A DNA stretch of 7,164 bases from Acidobacteriota bacterium. Its GTDB lineage: Bacteria > Acidobacteriota > Terriglobia > UBA7540. The translations under genes were made by a program, and so were the position numbers. Shown here piece by piece: positions 6,727 through 7,164 of this stretch (position 1 is the stretch's first letter; each line of letters opens with the position of its first letter). The DNA lies in contig JAJXZM010000215.1 of the NCBI GenBank assembly GCA_021780055.1, positions 1-7,164 of the forward strand, written 5' to 3'. The notes under the pieces are model-generated. The model was not told the DNA's origin and did no database searches. It saw only the letters and a program-made list of their open reading frames with translations.

Positions 6727-7149
6727 ATGGGTTCTCGAACGAAATCTCGCGAGTTAGCTCTGCAAATGCTTTACCAGTGGGAGGTGGGCAGCCATCCGCC
6801 GGCCTATGTGGAGCAGACTTTCATGCACGGACGCAACCTGGCGCCGGACGTTGACGCGTTTGCACGCAGCCTGTTTTCCGGAACAGTCAGTGAAGTCGCG
6901 TCGCTCGACCGCACGATTGCCGGCCACGCGGAACACTGGCGAATGGAACGCATGCCGGCCGTTGACCGCAATATACTTCGGTTGGCGCTCTATGAAATGC
7001 TCCATCATCCGGAAACCCCCGGCGCCGTCGTCATCAATGAAGCCCTTGAACTGGCCCGCCGATTTGGCGGCTCAGACTCGGTCGAATTTGTGAACGGCGT
7101 TCTCGACGCAATCTGGAAGTCCCTTCCCCAGGCGCAACCCAAGGCTTGA
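6727..7149 (+). CDS. nusB: Transcription antitermination factor NusB
   Basis: A complete 140-aa protein of the all-helical NusB family. NusB binds BoxA RNA together with NusE (ribosomal protein S10) and, with other Nus factors, lets RNA polymerase read through rRNA operons. The family signs are the basic RNA-binding N-terminus SRTKSRELALQMLYQWEV (3-20), the central VDRNILRLALYEML (79-92), VVINEALELARRFG (101-114) and the C-terminal FVNGVLDAIW (121-130). The start ATG 6727 matches the normal N-terminus. A GAGGAGAG run (6708-6715) supplies the Shine-Dalgarno, with slightly long spacing of about 11 nt. It lies 45 nt after the crotonase stop, so cotranscription is likely; the hairpin in the gap may modulate this. 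Stop is TGA at 7147-7149 and only 15 bases remain in the window, so the downstream neighbour is not visible. Confidence 0.96.
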   Translation: MGSRTKSRELALQMLYQWEVGSHPPAYVEQTFMHGRNLAPDVDAFARSLFSGTVSEVASLDRTIAGHAEHWRMERMPAVDRNILRLALYEMLHHPETPGAVVINEALELARRFGGSDSVEFVNGVLDAIWKSLPQAQPKA

Positions 7150-7164
7150 CGCTCCTCTGAAAAT

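Noticed and set aside
1..7164. Mobile elements, defence systems, CRISPR arrays, tRNA or rRNA genes, biosynthetic clusters
   Set aside because: No transposase, integrase, repeat array, RNA gene or defence-type domain is visible. All intact large frames are assigned to core or signalling functions.

Overview
This window looks like ordinary chromosomal DNA from a moderately GC-rich, free-living bacterium. I favour an Acidobacteriota-type organism. That rests on remembered family resemblance: the N-terminal GPSG.RSGWR signature of the CPBP protease, and the TPR/GAF protein whose N-terminus starts MANTDKLFQKA. It is an inference, not a database result. There is no rRNA, tRNA, CRISPR array, transposase or phage gene.

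Left half, minus strand (positions 1 to about 3060): one promoter-like site at 3030-3058 reads leftward into an apparent three-gene operon. The first gene is lepA (elongation factor 4, complete, 600 aa). Next is a CPBP-family intramembrane metalloprotease, about 33 nt downstream. Last is an adenosine-specific kinase family gene (archaeal-type, PF04008), cut off by the window edge. The last two genes are separated by one base, and the kinase ribosome binding site lies inside the end of the protease gene, so they are probably translationally coupled.

Middle, plus strand (about 3090 to 5733): divergently from lepA runs a long gene for a soluble protein with N-terminal tetratricopeptide repeats, a GAF-like domain and a C-terminal GGDEF-like domain whose catalytic signature is lost. 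In this sequence the gene is split by a one-base deletion near 3362. The first ~51 codons (start 3209) and the remaining ~789 codons lie in different frames, yet the two parts join into one continuous repeat protein of about 841 aa if one base is restored.

Right part, plus strand (5734 to 7164): a 165-nt gap is followed by an enoyl-CoA hydratase/crotonase with both catalytic glutamates. After a short hairpin comes nusB, the transcription antitermination factor, complete and ending 15 nt before the window edge.

Functionally the window mixes housekeeping functions (translation by LepA, rRNA transcription by NusB, acyl-CoA metabolism by the crotonase) with one probable signalling or scaffold protein. 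I found no convincing evidence of a new multi-gene system. The points most worth a second look are the frameshifted TPR-GAF-pseudoGGDEF gene and the lepA/CPBP/adenosine-specific kinase cluster.
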